From the NCBI GenBank assembly GCA_037126765.1, contig JBBCBC010000017.1, forward strand, positions 25,535,916 to 25,599,915: a stretch of 64,000 nucleotides of DNA. Direction: 5' to 3'. The notes beneath the pieces were generated by a model. That model was not told the DNA's origin and ran no database searches. It saw only the letters and a program-made list of their open reading frames with translations. Of the stretch, positions 1 to 11,932 are shown in pieces. Positions within the stretch are counted from its first letter, which is position 1. Every line of letters starts with the position of its first letter. The position numbers and the translations under genes are program-made. Origin of the DNA: Stenogyne calaminthoides. Taxonomy: Eukaryota; Streptophyta; Magnoliopsida; Lamiales; Lamiaceae.

Positions 1-259
1 ATCTTCTGATCTTCTGATCTTCGTGACTTGTCTGATCTTCTGATCTTCGTGACTTGTCTGATCTCCTGATCTTCTTCAAGACTTAACTTATACATATTGA
101 GTTCCCCCTCAATATGTGACCTATCTATTACATCAGTTGTCTATACATCTCAGTTGGTCATCCTATCCTGATTTCTAACTCATCAGTCAGCTAACATGTC
201 TGACAGATCCTATTACACTCTGTTTTGGAACATCCATCAAAACTACAAATTTCCCAACA
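1..259 (-). repeat. LTR family B, terminal fragment (minus orientation)
   Basis: This closely resembles the last ~400 bases of the LTR at 32198-33838, including the block around a run of C's (GTTCCCCCTCAATATG) and the terminal TTTCCCAACA. Positions 1-90 are tandem copies of a roughly 26-base CT-rich unit (CTGATCTTC core), as in the other copy. No polypurine tract follows the CA end; the next bases are coding sequence of an older copia gag. It is therefore either a solo LTR or the outer end of a 5' LTR of a minus-strand element lying left of the window. Confidence 0.8.
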
Positions 260-462
260 AAAAATCATGTATCCCAACCCATTAATTTTAATCCATTCCT
301 TGAAGCGAATGCTATTCAATCTCAAATTTATAGACGTGGTTGTGGTTGTGAATGTGGAGGAAGCCGAGGAAGTGGTCATATTTGTGGTCGTGGTAGATTT
401 ACTCCATATAATCACAATAATCATGAAAATGAGCAGAAACTAAATATCTCTCAGAAGAGAGA
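260..462 (+). pseudogene. Copia-1 gag fragment, glycine/arginine-rich part (left of insertion)
   Basis: Reading frame 262-462 is open and translates to a polar stretch followed by a G/C/R-rich segment (CGCECGGSRGSGHICGRGR) and then N/H-rich sequence. This composition is usual just upstream of the CCHC knuckle in the gag of Tnt1-like copia elements. The frame continues after removal of element A: joining 462 to 14074 keeps it open into the knuckle at 14069-14252. The N-terminal gag and 5' LTR would lie left of the window, beyond the LTR-B insertion. It is part of the same relict element as the pol at 16834-20462. Confidence 0.65.
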
Positions 463-2555
463 TGTTGGTCCCGGTGCAAACGAGTCTTACACGTGTATGG
501 GGGGAATACACGTGTTCAGTATTTTTTGAAACTTTTCTTTTACTGAGGTCAGCTTGGGTCAGGTTGTCCTGAAGATTTGGTCCTGAGAAGCACAAATCAC
601 TCTGAGTCAAAGTCTACTGAGACAGTGATCCTGCGCTGCTTTCAGAAACCTCAGATAATCCCAACTGAGTCCTGAGTTTTCGGAGATCCTGAGTTGCTTG
701 GATCAGATAACTAACTTACTGAACCCTCAGAAGAGTAAGTCCAGTTTGGTAACTATCTGTTCTAGCTACTCAAATGTGCGGAATGGCTGGCCTTTAGTTT
801 ATACTCGTTTTAAGCTTTGTTGAAAACCTTCCTTTGAATGGAATAGTGATTAGGTTTTGATTCAGTTATATGCAACTTCAGTGGATTGATTCCAGCTGAA
901 ATGTCAGTGAAAATATGCTTTCAGATTTAAGTCAATGCAACAATTAAGCACATATAAAGAAAGCAATAAACAACACAGCAATTTATAGTGGTTCAGAGAC
1001 TCAAGCTCCTACGTCCACTCTCTCTGATTTCTTCAGAGAAATTCACTAATCACTTCCTTGAGTTTTCTAACTACCTCGCGTAGTTTACTTACTCAACTCA
1101 GCCCTGAGCTTTCTAACTACTCCACGTAGTTTACTTACCCAACCCGACCTTGAGCTTTCTGACTACCTATGTAGTTTACTTACTCAAACACAAACAAGCT
1201 TTCAGACTACCTCTGTAGCTTACTAACTTCACCTCTAGAGCTTTCTGACTACTCCGCGTAGTTTACTAACTCTTTACAACTCTTCTCACCAACAATCACA
1301 CTCAAACTACCTTCTAAAGTGTTTGGGGTTTCTTGGTTGGTTTCCAACTAGGATGAGATATCCTTTACAATAAAGTACAATGCAAAGGCTAGGATATCTC
1401 GACTAAGCTTTGGATATATCTTATCAAGCTAGGCTTAGTTGAATGAGCTCTCTTCGATTTAAAATCACTTGGGAAATTCTAAGTTTTTCGAGTGCTTTAA
1501 CTTTGCGATAATAAGTTTGAGCTCTTGAGTTGCTTACAAATTTCCCGTAACCTTACAATGTAAAGGGTCACAAGTATTTATAGGCATACACCAAGGTCAC
1601 TCTTGAAAAACTATCCGTTGGAGGAGATAGCTTCGTGAGTTTCCTCTTATGGTGTGTGAGGAACGGCTATATTTAGGGTTTGAAACTCCCTAACACGTTT
1701 TAGGCAATAGCCTTTCATGTAGCCGATCTTCACTTTTTGCAGTCTGGAACTTTGTACTTCTGACATCTTTTTCAGCAACCTGTCACTGTCAGTGTCAGTA
1801 TGGTACAGTGTTGTCTTCCTCTTTTTGACTTTTGCCTCCAGTTAAAGGTAGACACCTTCAACGGCTCTTTTGGTTACAAACTCTGAGTTGATATAACCTT
1901 AACAACACTCTGACTTAGTTCCTTTTGTCTGCATTTGAATGTCTTGGTAAATATCTATTTTTCTAAGGAATCATGATCTTCTCAGTATTGCATCCTTCAG
2001 ATAGATATTCTCAGTGCCTAGGAACATTCAGGTTTATACTGAGCATTCAGTACATTACTGAGTCTTCAGTAATTACTGTGCTTTCAGTATTCTTCATCTT
2101 CAGTTCTTCAGTCTTCTGTCTTCTGTGTCTTCAGAGTCTTCTGAGTCCTCAGGGTCTTCTGAGTCTTCAGCGCCTTCAGAGTCTTCTGAGTCTTCACAGA
2201 TATACTGACTGATATACTGAGTCTTCATGCTGAGTCTTCAGTTCCTCAGTTTCATACTGAGTCTTCAGTATCTCAGTTTCACACTGAGTCTTCAGATTCT
2301 CAGTTTCTTACTGAGTTTTCATAAACTTTAGTTTCATATTGAAACTTCAGTTTCTTCATAAACATACTGAGTTCTTCAGAATCTTCAGATCCTAACCTGA
2401 TATATATCTGCTGACTATACATTTTGCAGATATCATCCTGAATACTCTAAAACTTAATCCTGACTCAACTATCAAGATTATCCTGAACATGTCATACTCA
2501 GGGGTTTTTGGATCTAATCAAAATCATATATCTTTATTAAATTCATCTCCCAACA
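463..2555 (-). repeat. Element A 3' LTR
   Basis: This 2093-bp LTR matches the copy at 11933-14068 over its whole length and ends next to the polypurine tract at 2556. A minus-strand TATA-like box (CTATAAATAC) lies at 1574-1583. Positions 2090-2400 are a dense array of CTGAG/TCTTCAG motifs. Matching sequence at 980-1280 repeats a short motif with TAGTTTACTTACTCAA about every 60 bases. Confidence 0.9.
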
Positions 2556-2569
2556 ATTTCCCCCTTTTT
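2556..2569 (-). other. Polypurine tract of element A
   Basis: On the minus strand this reads AAAAAGGGGGAAAT directly before the LTR start TGTTGGGAGA, the expected position for the plus-strand primer of reverse transcription. The same tract precedes LTR B (33839-33852) and ends the chimeric element (16821-16833). Confidence 0.9.
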
Positions 2570-3015
2570 GATGATGCCAAAACCTATCTTGTTACAACCA
2601 TATAACCTAAACTCATGTTTCAGTTTATCCTATTACAAGATTGGTTATATCTCCCAACAATTTCCTAAATCAGAGAATCTCCCAACAATTAATCATTCAA
2701 CAATTTCTTCAGTAATGAATCTCTCAAAGGATTCATCACCAAATACTTAATAAACAATTTCCCTCATAAACAATTAATTCAGAGACATCATTCAGCATAT
2801 CAAAAGTAAAAGACATGTAAATAAGATAATGAGATATTATCTTTTGAGCATAAATGATAAGTTTTCATTGATGATAGGTAGTCTGTTACAGGTTACAATG
2901 AATCTTATCAGAACAAAATCAAAGTGATAAAATATAAAAGATTACATGAATCTTCTGAGTCTTTATCTTCTGAGTCTTCATCTTGTTCTTCAGCTCTGCT
3001 CCTCAGTCTGGTTCT
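2570..3015 (-). other. Element A 3' untranslated region
   Basis: Non-coding stretch between the env-like stop codon and the polypurine tract. It contains several short CCCAACAATT motifs that resemble LTR termini and is homologous to 16530-16820 in the chimeric element. No ORF is supported. Confidence 0.6.
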
Positions 3016-6000
3016 TCAGCTCTGCTCTTCCACCTCATCAGCAGGGACTTCTAGGTTGAACATTCTGTAGTATCTTCTCTTTAGCGCATCTCTTTCCTTG
3101 ATGATATCAGGAATGTTCCCTGTCAGACCTAACTGAGTGGCGTACTGTGATATTTCCTGAGAAATGGCCTTCTCATTCACACAGCCATTCTCGAGCATAG
3201 GAGGAGGGTACACATATGGACCAGGGGCAGTTATCTGCACCTTTCCTTCATCCGCAAGATTTATCCATCCTTGGAGATATTTTGGATAGAAAGTCAGGAG
3301 ATAATCAATGAAAGCCTCATTCGGATCTGAGCTCTCCCCTCTCCACTCTCTGAGCACATCATAGTAGAACCAGAAGGTTCTCTTGATCTCTTCCCATGCA
3401 TCGTTGAGATGGACTGGCATCCACTTATCAACATGCGGCCATTTCAGTGCTTTAGTGCTCCCTCTCCTCTTGCTTGAGAACCTTCTGAACCCACTCCTTC
3501 TTTTCTGCTCTTCTTCAGTTTTCTTTCTGATCACTGGTACACCAGAAACAAAAGCAGCAGTTTTCTTTGCTTGTTCGATCTGGAGTGTTTTCAGAGTGCT
3601 TCTAGTATTGAAGACTTTCTTCTTGGGCTCAGACTCAGAATCTTCAGTACCCAATATCAGCTTCCTCTGGACTAGCTTAGAAGCCTTTGCACGCTTGCTC
3701 TCAGGTTCAACAATGCCCAAGGCTTTCCTCTTCATAGGCAATTCAACAGCAGCCTGACTTGTTCCAACCTTAGATCTATCACTCAGTTTCTCTCTCGCAA
3801 CTTCAAGCATGGTTTCCTCAGAAACCTGAGTGTAGATCGGCTTCTCCACCTTACTGAACTTCAGCTTCTCCGTAGCTTCGACTTCCTTCTAGGCTTTAGA
3901 TAGAATATTCATTTCAGCTTCCTTTTGCGCCTTTTTCTCCAAAGTACGTGCTAATAACTTCCTGAGGTTTTCACCTGGCCTTTCCCCCTTCTTGGCACCG
4001 TAATTTGGAAGGAGTATGGAGAGTGTTGTGTCCATATGGTATTGCTCTTTGCTTACACAGCCCACCTCTCCTGCTAACTGATCCTGTTCATCTTCTAGCC
4101 TCCTGAGGTGGTTCTTTGCCACAGAGAATTCTTGAAAAGATGGGCAACCGCCGGCGAGAGAGCATCTTTAAACATCTCTGTCATCTTGGTCATGAGCATT
4201 GAGCTCATTTCCTCAACAGCAGACTTGATCAGTACTTCGTTCTTCTCTGCCAATTTCACCTCTAGAAACTCAGTTCTCTCCTGGTGCTTCTGTTTAAGTT
4301 CAAAGACTAAGCTCGTATAACTCCTCCAAATTCTCATTCAAATGTCTTCCATGGAGGTCATCTTTGAGGTCGAGTGTCTTGAAGTTGCACCGATTCACAA
4401 GATGAACTCAGATTCTCCATCTTCCGAGATTGGGCCGCCAATGTCTCTTCCATCCGAAAGATTTTTGTTCAAAGATTGGCTCAACCTTCTCAAGCTTCTC
4501 CACTATGGGAGTGAGGTCGATCTCGGAACATTTTTGCACCTTCGTGTTGATTGATCATCTCGGGGTTCGAACACAACCCGAGGGTCGGTCACTTTTGAAA
4601 GCATCAGCTTCATCCTGAGCTCCAGTCTCTAACTGAGCCTCAGTCTGTACATCAGACAATTCAGAGTTAAGGATAGAAACTTCAGTAACTTTGGCATAAT
4701 TGTTAATAGTGCCAAAAGGTACCTGAAGAGTGCTAGCTTCAGTCTGAGGTTGAATGATTTCAGGTTGATCAGCACAAGAAGTTTCCTTCTCCATCTGAGA
4801 CTGATCCTCAGCATCTCCCTGTTGGTCCCCATCTTGAGATTTGTCTCTGCTGCTAGGGGCACCAACTTCAGTAGCTCTCCTCTCAGCGATCTTCTTCTGA
4901 ACTAGCTCATCAAAATCGGAAATTTTCATCCTAAGCTTTATCTTTCTGAATCCTGAGAATTCAGTGAGGAAAGTTGTCTCCTCGTTCCACCAGTCTTCCC
5001 CTCTGAATGAAGCAATATTAAGCATCTCTGGAAGAGTCTGGTTGAGGATGTAGACCATTGACCTCAATCTGAAGAAGATGTCTTGGAGGTCAGGGACTAA
5101 GCTCAGCTCAGGGTATCGGTCAAGAATGAACCGTTCCCCCTTGCTTTGCCATTCGGTCTCTTCAGCTTCACCTTTCTTGAGCATCGGGCTCTCAGGTTCA
5201 GTTGGAAAATCTGCTGAAAGATCTACTAAGAGCTCATTCAGGAGCTCATCAAAATTCACTTGCTCCTAAGGCTCAGCAAACTCTGAGGTTTGGGCAGGCT
5301 GCTCCTCAGTTTGAATCTGGCTTGGTTCTGAGGTTTGAGCAGGCGCCTCCTCAGTGGGATTTTCAATTTGCTCTGAGAACTGAACGGGCACTTCCTCGGC
5401 AGGAATCTGAGCATCTTCTGTGGTCGCTCGCCACATCCTCAGATGGAATCTAAACATTTTCTGAGGTCTGAGGTCCTTTGAAAAATTCCTGAGAAAATTT
5501 GTCTTAGCTCAGTGAAGTCTCAAGAACCTCAGAGAAGACTTGCTCCTCAGTTTGATCCTGTGCCTTTGAGATAGCCTGAGCCAATACAAGTAAAGGCGAT
5601 TTCTGAGCAGCTTGGCTCTCAGGCTGAATCTCCTCAGTCTCACTTTCTTCATCAGTGAGAACCACCATCCTCTTGCGCTTTGGAGCGAGGGTTTTCTGCT
5701 TCTTCAACTTCTCACCCTGCTCCTTCTTGGCATCCAACAAAACCTTCCCCCTGGTTTGTTGGGTTTCTTCTGCAGCAGCCGCAATCGGTGATTACACTTT
5801 CTTCTCTTTCTTTCCCTTAATAGTCCTCTTCGCAGCAATGGGCTTGAACATCACTTTGGACTTGGGAAATGGGGTAGAGTTGGCAAAAATGTCCTCCTCC
5901 TCTCGGCACATCTCCAAAATAAATGCAATTTTGGTGGCGTGGAGGATCCTGCCTTTGATAGATATTGCCCCATCCTTCTCCCTTTTTATGACCTTGGCTT

Positions 6001-6615
6001 GCTCAGCAACCACCTTGATTAGATACTTCAACCAGTTGAAATCCTTGGTGGGTGAGTCCTCAATCGCCGCCATCAGTCGGAGTTTGGGTGTGCTGATCTT
6101 CTCAAAGCTTCCAAATTGACTCATGATGCACTTTCCCACAATATCCATCAATACTCTGTATTTCGGCTGTAGATGCCATTTGTGCAGAGTTGCCTCAAAC
6201 TTAACAGGTTTCTCGGCAACCTTGTCAAGATACTCCCCGCTCCCCGGCCCCAACATATATCTTGAGGATCATCTCCCCTATCGCACAACTCAAATACGTC
6301 GTTTAAATCCTTAGGGACTATACAAAACTCACGAACAAAATCCACATACTTCATCGATTGTTCAAGATGAGAAACAGAAATCTTGGATTCTATATTATCC
6401 TCCTCATCTATTTCCATATTTGCAACAAACTCGATTACCTCGCGAGCATACTCCTGCTCCGGTCAATTCGCGACGAGGTTCGTCAGTTTCGCCAGTCGGA
6501 TTAAGTGGAGCGCCTCTTCCTCGTGCTTGGCATTGGACGTACTCTCCAGAGAAACCACGTACTCATACCATAGCTTGTTTGTCTTGGCTAATTTTTCGAG
6601 CATGGTTGGAGCCAT
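3016..6615 (-). pseudogene. Sirevirus env-like ORF (element A), broken
   Basis: A long extra ORF downstream of pol. The ATG is at 6615 (start MAPTMLEKLAKTNK). The reading continues through 6417-5792 (motifs VREFCIVPKDLNDVFEL, KYRVLMDIVGKC, LRLMAAIEDSPTKDFNWL), 5740-5504, 5259-4555 (GERFILDRYPEL, LNIASFRGEDWW), 4337-3889 (coiled-coil like) and 3849-3016, which ends in a basic then WYF-rich tail (LKRRYYRMFNLEVPADE). It is interrupted by a stop near 6465 and several frameshifts. The region 4800-5700 is Q/E/T/S-rich, low complexity. The same protein is encoded on the + strand at 62299-64000, and a related C-terminus lies at 34014-35130. Position after pol matches the env-like gene of Sireviruses; I see no clear signal peptide or transmembrane helix, so an envelope function is not shown. 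Confidence 0.75.
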
Positions 6616-7243
6616 TTGAGATTTGAAGATTTGAAGATTTAGGGTTTAGGTTTTCTGGGCAAAAGGGGATTTTCTTGCAGAGGGTTTTGGGAATGAAGGG
6701 TTTGATAAAATTTGGCTTGAATGGCTTCTTGAGGAATATATAGTTTCGAGATTGTGGGGATTTGCGTCAGTTAGGTGAAAAGCAACGGTTGAGATTAATC
6801 GTCGATTAATCGGGTATGCGAACAGTCAATCTTCCGAAAAGTAAGCCGCCAATTTATCCTTATTGGTCATTAAATGTAACAGAGCATTTAATGACTGTTG
6901 ACCTCCTTCGGAATTTCAAAAGATCCCGCCCAAAAACATTCCTTAGGTGTTTTGTATTTATTGCAAATGATTACAGAGTTTCACTTAAGCAATAAATGAG
7001 TCACATGAGTCATTACTTCTTCAGACTAATTTATCTCTATCAGTCTTACTGAGTATTGACCTTGATAAAATGTCAGTATAATACTGAGTACTGAATGGGT
7101 TCAGTATAATACTGAGTACTGACCTTCAGTAAATCTGAGTTTCCTGAGACTCAGTTCAGTATTTCCATTTTATCCTGAGTTTCTCAGTAGAAATCTGAGA
7201 AAACTTCATGCATCTGAAAACCTTCAATTTTTCAGATTTACTC
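6616..7243 (-). promoter_or_regulatory. pol/env-like spacer with a TATA-like box
   Basis: The 630-bp gap between the pol stop (7244) and the env-like ATG (6615) has no ORF. On the minus strand CTATATATTCC occurs at 6733-6743, about 120 bases upstream of that ATG, which would fit a separate promoter for the env-like ORF. Positions 7040-7200 are rich in CTGAGTACTGA-type repeats. Promoter activity is inferred only. Confidence 0.35.
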
Positions 7244-9716
7244 TTATACACCCGGATCTAACATCCCTAATTCAACTGAAAGTTCCTGAAATCTTAATTC
7301 AGCCAAAGGTTTAGTCAAGATATCAGCTTTCTGCTTATCAGTATGAATTTTCTCCATCCTTATGTCCTTTTTCTCGACATGATCTTTGATGAAGTGATGT
7401 CTGATATCCACATGCTTGCATCTGGTGTGCAATACCGGATTTTGTGAAATAGCAATGGCACTATTATTGTCACAAAATATTGGTACTTCATTGGCTACAA
7501 CTTTATAATCCCTTAATTGTTGTCTGAGCCAAAGAATCTGAGCACAGCAACTTCCTGCAGCCATGTATTCAGCTTCAGTAGTACTGGTTGCTACTGAGGT
7601 CTGTTTCTTCGAAAACCAAGATATCAGCTTACTTCCTAGAAATTGACAAGTTCCAGTAGTGGACTTCCTGTCAATCCTGCAGCCTCCATAATTAGCATCT
7701 GAGTAACCAGTTAATTCAAGGTTATCATCAGCTGGATACCATAATCCTCTATTCACTGTGCCCTTAAGATACTTCAGTATCTTTTTGGCAGCCTCCATGT
7801 GACTAGCCTTAGGATTAGCTTGGTATCTGAGTCTGAACGGGTGTCTGTTCAGATTGGTCACCTTTGGTGTGTTGGCTTTCCTGAGTCTCACCAACCTAAG
7901 TTCCATCCTGAACTTCTTTATTTGAGTCTGAGTCACTCCAATCATAGATAGTGACTGACTTCTTCTTTTCAGGTTCAGTGGATGATTTGTCATTCTTTTT
8001 CAGGCTTAATCTGGTGATCCTCTTGGTCAGTTCATCTGCATCATGTTCCTGTTTCTTCTGAACACGAGTAGATTCATCAAAAAAAAAATGAGGTGTTTCC
8101 TCCATAATAAGAGTCCTACAGTTGCAAACTCTGAAAGCTTTACTGACTTCAGAATATCCTAAGAATATTCCTTCATCAGTTTTACTATCAAATGTTTTCA
8201 ACTGATCTTTATCATTATTGTGTATGAAACACTTGCAACCAAACACACGAAAGAAAGAAACAAGAGGCTTCCTTTCATTCCAAAGCTCATAAGGTGTTTT
8301 GCCTTGACTCTTGGTCAGCATGGATCTGTTCTGTGAGTAGCATGTAGAGTTGACAGCTTCAGCCCAAAATCTTTTAGGAATATCAACTTCAGCTATCATT
8401 GTCCTTGCAGCTTCTTTAAGAGTCTTGTTCCTTCTTTCAGCAACACCATTTTGTTGAGGGGTCCTTGCAGCCGATGTTTCATGAAAAATTCCATTTGCTG
8501 CACAATAATCAGATATGATATGATTTATAAATTCAGTTCCCTTGTCAGATTTGATTTTGACCACACTCAGATTTTTCTCAATACTGAGCCTTTTCATGAA
8601 TTCGGCGCAAAATTTTATCTCGAGTCTCTTTTTCTTCTTGAAAAGAATATGACCTAAGTATATCTTGAGTAGTCATCAACTACTACCAATGTGTATTTCC
8701 TGCCATTAGTGCTCACTGGTGTTATTGGACCAAAAAGATCCATATGCAGTAACTGAAGTATTCTTTCAGTAGAAACATCTACTTTGCTTTTAAATGATGC
8801 TCTAACTTGTTTTCCTTTTTGGCACGCATCACAAATATGTTCCTTCTTGAACACTTCATTAAAGCAACCCTCTCACAAAGAGCTAATCTTGCAAGCTTAT
8901 TCGGGGTTTTGAAATTCGGTGATTCATTCTTTTATGTCATAACCAACCGGTATATCTGTGGAACTTTTAGCAACCAAACATGTATCTTTAGGAGTTGAAC
9001 TCCAATCAGCAAGATACACATTTCCTTTTCTAGTACCAACAAGAATATTTTCGTGTTGTATCATCTTTCACATAACATAAGTTCTTAGAGAACTCAACAT
9101 TAAAACCCTTATCACGAAATTGGCTTATTGAAAGCAAGTTATGCTTCAATCCGTATACATATGAAACACCATGGATATGAATCGAGTCGATTTCCAAAGT
9201 TCCATATCCTTGATCTGTCCTTGAGTTATCTCCAAAAGTGATCTGAGGGCCTCTTTGTTCAACATAGTCACTGAGTATCTTCTTGAATCCTGTCATATGT
9301 CTTGAACATCCACTGTCAAGATACCATACATCATGGGCTTTTTCATCTCTGCTCATCAGTGTTATGTGATCTTTAATCACCAAGGTGCTTTGTTTTCCTC
9401 CCGAAAAAAGATCAATTTTTAGGTACCCAATTTGTGTAGGGTCCTACAAGGTTAGTTGTACCTTTTCGAATCCAAATCACGACAACTCTAATCACTTTAG
9501 AGAGTGGGCGATCTGTCTTCCATAAACATCTACATACACATTTACTACTCTGGGTGCCTTAGCAGTCTTCTGTGTATGTGTGCTAGCTTTAGCATGAACA
9601 TGAGCCTTTGAATTTTTCTTTGGTTCAGGCCTTTTGTTCATTTGCTTTGGCTTCTGTCTTGATCGGTCTAAATCTTTGTTGACTTCGGGTTCGAGATAAC
9701 CTTTACCCTTAGGCAA
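7244..9716 (-). pseudogene. Element A pol: protease, integrase, RNase H; reverse transcriptase missing
   Basis: Minus-strand fragments in order. 9716-9492 is a basic linker. 9383-9030 has the aspartic protease active site (WYLDSGCSRHMTG, DSG near 9309-9317). 8854-8654 has the end of the integrase zinc finger (CDACQKGK) and first catalytic Asp (MDLFGP, about 8740). 8597-7896 has the second Asp (KSDKGTEF, about 8546), the Glu in TPQQNGVAERR (about 8438) and the C-terminal region ending KEVQDGT. 7900-7244 is RNase H (YSDANYGGC, STTEAEYMA, DILTKPL, ending MLDPGV). No YVDD-type motif or other reverse transcriptase sequence lies between integrase and RNase H; about 1 kb is deleted near 7860-7900. 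Several frameshifts also break it. Confidence 0.9.
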
Positions 9717-10061
9717 GTGGGGTTCAGGTTATGCATCTTTGAAATTTGGGTCTTTCAAGATATCTTGAGGACTTGGTCTCTTCAATTGAGAATGTCTCTG
9801 TTTGAGTGTTTCTCTTCAAGATTCCTCCGATGGTTCATGTAGATCCTTTCGGGTTTGCATTCTTAGCCCGAGGCTTTGAAGTACTTGCTCGAATTTTCCA
9901 ACCGAGTGCTTTCAGATTTTCTAGCCTTCACCGAGGTTTGGGCTTTCTCCGATCATTCGGTTTCTTTTGGAACCATAGGTCCTTTTCCTTGTCTACAACC
10001 TTGGGCATTTCTTGATTTGAAGTGTAGGTGCCACTGGTTTTTACAAAGATTGTCTTTTTTT

Positions 10062-11807
10062 CTACTTGATGTAGCATTCGAGATGACCTTGTGAGGTTCC
10101 CCGAATGTATCCCAATCCAGTTTTATAGTGGCGAGATCTCTGGTAACTCTGAATTTCATCTATTACTTTAGATGCAGTATTCAATAGAGTTAGCTTCTTC
10201 TGTGCACTATCCTCACAGTTCTGTAGAGTTTCATGTTTCTCAAAGAGGTCATTGAACTTAGTCCTGATCAGCTGAATCTCTTCAGTGGATTTCTCTAGCT
10301 TTTCAGTTAGGGTCACTATCAACTTCTCTTTCTCTGAGAGTTGTACTTTCGAAACATCCAGTTCATCAAGAGCTCCCATTAATTGAGAAGTGATTTCATG
10401 TTGCTAGAGTCTTTCCATTTTAGATTTTCAAATTTTGATTTCCTTATTCTGCTCTTGAGTTTCATTTAGCAGTTCTTGTAAAACAGCATAGTCCTTCATT
10501 AGATTCTCAAAAGAATCCATTAGGTCAAATTGACTGTTTACAATTGAACTTGACAACTCTTGTGCTAGTGTAGGAGCAACAACAGAGAAAGAAGAGTTTA
10601 CCTCCTCAATGGCCATCAGACAGATGTCATCACTTTCACTGTCTGAGAATATCTCATCTGAAGAGCTAGATCCTCCTCGTAAATGTTCTTCTTCCGCAAC
10701 CATGGCCTTTTTGCTAGAGAACTTCTTGTCTCTTTTAGCTTGCCTTTCTCTTCTCTCCTTAGCACTCAGGTCAGGACAATCATACTGGAAGTGACCTTTC
10801 TTTTGGCAATTGTAGCATCTGTTGGCATCATCATCCTGATCACTTTCTTCCTTGGACTTGGAGTCCTTCTTTTTTGGATGAAGATCCTTCAGTTTTCAGG
10901 TCCTTTCTCTTCTCAGTTGGTTTGTCCTCAGGTTTCTTCTGGTACATGTGATTCCTGTAATAGCTTTTATATTTTCCATATCGACTATTAAGTCTTTCAA
11001 ACCTCCTAGCCATCAGTGCTAGCTTATCCTCAAGCTCATCCTGATTCTTAGCAAGGGAGTTCTCAGACTCTCTAGCTTTACAGGTTTTATCTTTGGCTTT
11101 AAAGGCCACATTTTTACTAGATGATGAATCATCTTTGCTGTCAGCCTTTTTAGATTTCTTATCAATTACAAACTCATAGGCCTTCAGCTCAGAGAAGACT
11201 TGTTGATAGGGCATTGAATTAATGTTTTTGGTTTTTTCAATCACCACTGCATGTATATCCCATTTCTTAGAAAGACCTCTAAGAATTTTCAATGCAACTT
11301 CTCTCTGTGGATATTTCTTTCCAAGTGCATTTAGATCATTCATGATACTAGTGAATCTGACTTCTAATTTGTCAATAGATTCACCTTCTTCCATTTCAAA
11401 ACTATCAAACTTTTCAATTGCAACTGAAAGTTTGTTTTCCTTGATATGATATGTGCCTTGGCACATTACAGCTAGTGTATCCCAAATTTCTTTTGCAGTA
11501 TTGCAGTGAGAGATCATTCCCATCACACCATCATCAATTGTACTGTATAGTGTGTCTTTAGCAATATAGTCTAGATTGACTAACTTTCTCTCCTCGAGTC
11601 AGTTGGTCATCGACTTAGGAAATTTCGCTTTCTAGGATCGTTTCTCTCATTTTCTGTTCCTCTGGGATTCACCACAGTAAATTGGAATGGCCCTTCAGAG
11701 ACCACTCTCCACATTCGTTCATGTTTAGAATACAGGTGAGCCTGCATTCTCAGTCTCCATAAATCATAGTTCTCCACTGAGAACATGAGAAGTTTCTTAG
11801 AAGACAT
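10062..11807 (-). pseudogene. Element A gag, broken
   Basis: The ATG at 11807 begins MSSKKLLMFSVENYDLWRL, as in the intact copy at 53202. Fragments follow: 11807-11607 (N-terminal domain), 11526-10840 (copia-type gag core, with YHIKENKLSVAIEKF and QREVALKILRGLSKKWDIH), then a CCHC knuckle (CYNCQKKGHFQYDC, near 10780-10815), 10703-10428 (acidic) and 10379-10062 (coiled coil, with LSEKEKLIVTLTEKLEKS). At least three frameshifts separate the pieces. The protein would form the particle shell and bind RNA. Sequence 9717-10061 continues the linker toward protease but is too altered to read through. Confidence 0.9.
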
Positions 11808-11918
11808 TTTTATCTGTGTCTTTTAAGAATTCAGCAAATAAGATCAGTTCAGATAGACCAAAAGTATTTTAGAAAATAAAACTTTGGTCAATAAAGCAGG
11901 TGGTCAAATTGAACCACT

Positions 11919-11930
11919 GCTCTAATACCA
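11919..11930 (-). other. Primer-binding site of element A (initiator tRNA-Met type)
   Basis: Minus-strand TGGTATTAGAGC lies two bases after the 5' LTR end. It differs by one base from TGGTATCAGAGC, complementary to the 3' end of initiator tRNA-Met and seen intact at 15598-15609 and 53080-53091. Confidence 0.85.
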
Positions 11931-11932
11931 CT

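Noticed and set aside
225..443. 72-codon ORF in frame with valine-rich sequence
   Set aside because: It is an off-frame reading of the Copia-1 gag fragment; the GCGCECGG frame matches gag composition.
1973..2212. 79-codon ORF in the 3' LTR of element A
   Set aside because: Built from TCTTCAG-type simple repeats and absent from the sister LTR.
3383..3757. 124-codon plus-strand ORF
   Set aside because: Antisense shadow of the env-like ORF.
5655..6119. 154-codon plus-strand hydrophobic ORF
   Set aside because: Antisense of the env-like ORF, whose minus-strand frame is conserved at 62541-63242.
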